DNA from: Cercis canadensis
Lineage: Eukaryota; Streptophyta; Magnoliopsida; Fabales; Fabaceae
Direction of reading: 5' to 3'
Assembly (NCBI GenBank): GCA_003255065.1
Contig: QAOA01005636.1
Span: 349,396-413,395 of the forward strand
DNA length: 64,000 bases
Both the position numbers and the translations under genes were made by a program. Shown piece by piece: positions 62,896 to 64,000 of this stretch (the first letter of the stretch is position 1; every line of letters begins with the position of its first letter). Below the pieces are notes generated by a model, which ran no database searches, was not told where the DNA came from, and was given only the letters and a program-made list of their open reading frames with translations.

Positions 62896-63752
62896 CTAAT
62901 GAACTTCTCTTCTCATACTATGATTAGAAACATGGAGAGAGAGTTTGATTGTGCGGGTCTGAGAAGAATGACAAACATCAATACACTCCTCTAAATCAGC
63001 AGCACATGTTAGTAATACCCACTCAGAGTCGTCGTCCAAATACTTGATATCGAATTTTCTCATATCATTGATGTTAAATCGCCTAGAAATTTCTCCCAAT
63101 AGATCTTGATAACCACAATTCTTTGGCATCCGAAACCGGGTTTTCTCATCTCCATATGTGACTTTTACTCGGTAAGCATCCTCCTTTTGAGCCACTTGGT
63201 GAGTGCGGGGCCGGAGAAACTCATTTTTTGGGTGTTGACCAAGTGCTTCCTGGCTTTGGGATCTTGGCAAGACCTTTGCTCCATCTAGACTTGACCCTTT
63301 TAGCTCTGCTTCACTTCTTACCCTCTTCAACACACAATCACTACAATCTTCTCCAACCATAGGATCTTTCCTACTGGCTACATTCTGTGTGAGTGTGAGG
63401 TGATGTTGCTCCGAAATGCTGGAACAGGAATGGCTTGAAAAGGAACTCTGACTGCATGAAGAACAAGGAGATTTTGATGGGCTTAACATTCCAGGTTCGG
63501 GCTCTGTGGTTGATGGATTTGGATTATCATTTTGCTTAGCTGACAACAGGCTAGTTCCTGACAAATTTGGAGACGCTAGTTCCGCAAAGTTTGAGTAGAA
63601 TGAATCTATTTGAAAAGCAGCAGAGCCACCATGAACTGAATCGATCACAAGTTGAAGTTTTCGTAAGGAGTGACCCACCTTTTTGATCTTTCGAGAAGGC
63701 CAACGCTTTATCCCATGTTGCCGGCAGATCCTTTTCAAAGTTGTTGTACAAA
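62896..63752 (-). CDS. NIN-like protein (RWP-RK and PB1), last exon
   Basis: The 3'-terminal exon, minus strand, 284 residues after the acceptor at 63753 (TTTTTCCAG). The rest of the gene lies beyond the right edge; 63753-64000 looks like intron. The exon opens in the middle of the RWP-RK DNA-binding domain (CTTTLKRICRQHGIKRWPSR, then KIKKVGHSLRKLQLVIDSV), has a Ser-rich linker, and ends with a PB1 domain. The PB1 has the basic YRVKVTYGDEKTRFRMPK strand and the acidic KYLDDDSEWVLLTCAADLEE motif, so it can bind both ways, as in type I/II PB1 domains. NLPs are nitrate-responsive transcription factors, with the nitrate-sensing GAF-like region in the missing N-terminus. NLP6/7 versus NLP8/9 cannot be settled from this piece. 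Confidence 0.92.
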
Positions 63753-64000
63753 CTGGAAAAATTAATTTGAGGATGGTTTCAATAAATTTCTGGTAGACTA
63801 TGCAAACTAAAATTACCAAATAATAAAGCACTTGCAGCTGCTCTTGTGCATTTAATAAGTTACTATCTAGGAATGCAGTCAGAGTTGGTAGTAAAATTGC
63901 TGATTAAAAATAATAATAAAAAAGCATACAAAACTGCACTACAACAAACCCAGTATTTTGAGTATTCGCATATGCTGGGAAAAAATATCATATGGAAACA
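63753..64000 (-). other. Intron of the NIN-like gene, cut by the window edge
   Basis: No coding match; it precedes the splice acceptor of the last NLP exon. An open frame runs some 79 bases into it by chance. Confidence 0.6.

Overview
This window is nuclear DNA from a plant, almost certainly a eudicot and probably a woody, heterozygous one. The support is GT-AG introns with AT-rich intergenic DNA, many short inverted-repeat transposons, and plant-only families (WOX homeobox, OPR, RLCK-VII kinases, NIN-like protein). I cannot name the species; a Citrus-like or other rosid genome is only a guess. Five single N bases (5523, 8324, 21903, 22654, 46416) mark contig joins. At four of them the flanking sequence is repeated on both sides, so the assembly holds unmerged, slightly different overlaps.

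Layout. 18-3780 (+): C-terminal half of a FANCJ/BRIP1-type helicase. 5015-6749 (-): WOX13-type homeobox gene, complete once the 405-bp assembly duplication is ignored. 8665-10453 (+): group I 12-oxophytodienoate-reductase-like flavoenzyme. 12404-13681 (-): small HMG-box protein. 17179-19972 (+): PBL21-like receptor-like cytoplasmic kinase. 20575-23133: gene-capturing TIR transposon (Pack-MULE-like) carrying a broken piece of the methylcrotonoyl-CoA carboxylase beta gene, with a second TIR element nested in it. 28442-31515 (+): a different RLCK-VII kinase, similar to CST/PIX-type kinases. 31516-41369: gene-poor DNA with several small transposons. 41370-57126 (+): a 39-exon NPC1 sterol/lipid transporter gene, complete, 1294 aa by my splice model. 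60073-62721: a second gene-capturing TIR transposon holding a decayed serine carboxypeptidase-like gene. 62896-63752 (-): last exon of a NIN-like (RWP-RK plus PB1) transcription factor whose front lies beyond the right edge.

The genes are unrelated neighbours, not a pathway cluster. Roles span DNA repair (FANCJ), chromatin (HMGB), transcription (WOX13, NLP), oxylipin or xenobiotic reduction (OPR), membrane-proximal signalling (two kinases) and intracellular sterol handling (NPC1).

The most interesting content is a family of Mutator-like TIR elements. Two gene-capture elements of about 2.6 kb and one 522-bp foldback MITE share a terminal core around TTTGAATAATG, and each is bordered by an imperfect 9-10 bp direct repeat. 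Exon boundaries below were placed by hand from splice signals, reading phase and family conservation; all coding sums are multiples of three.
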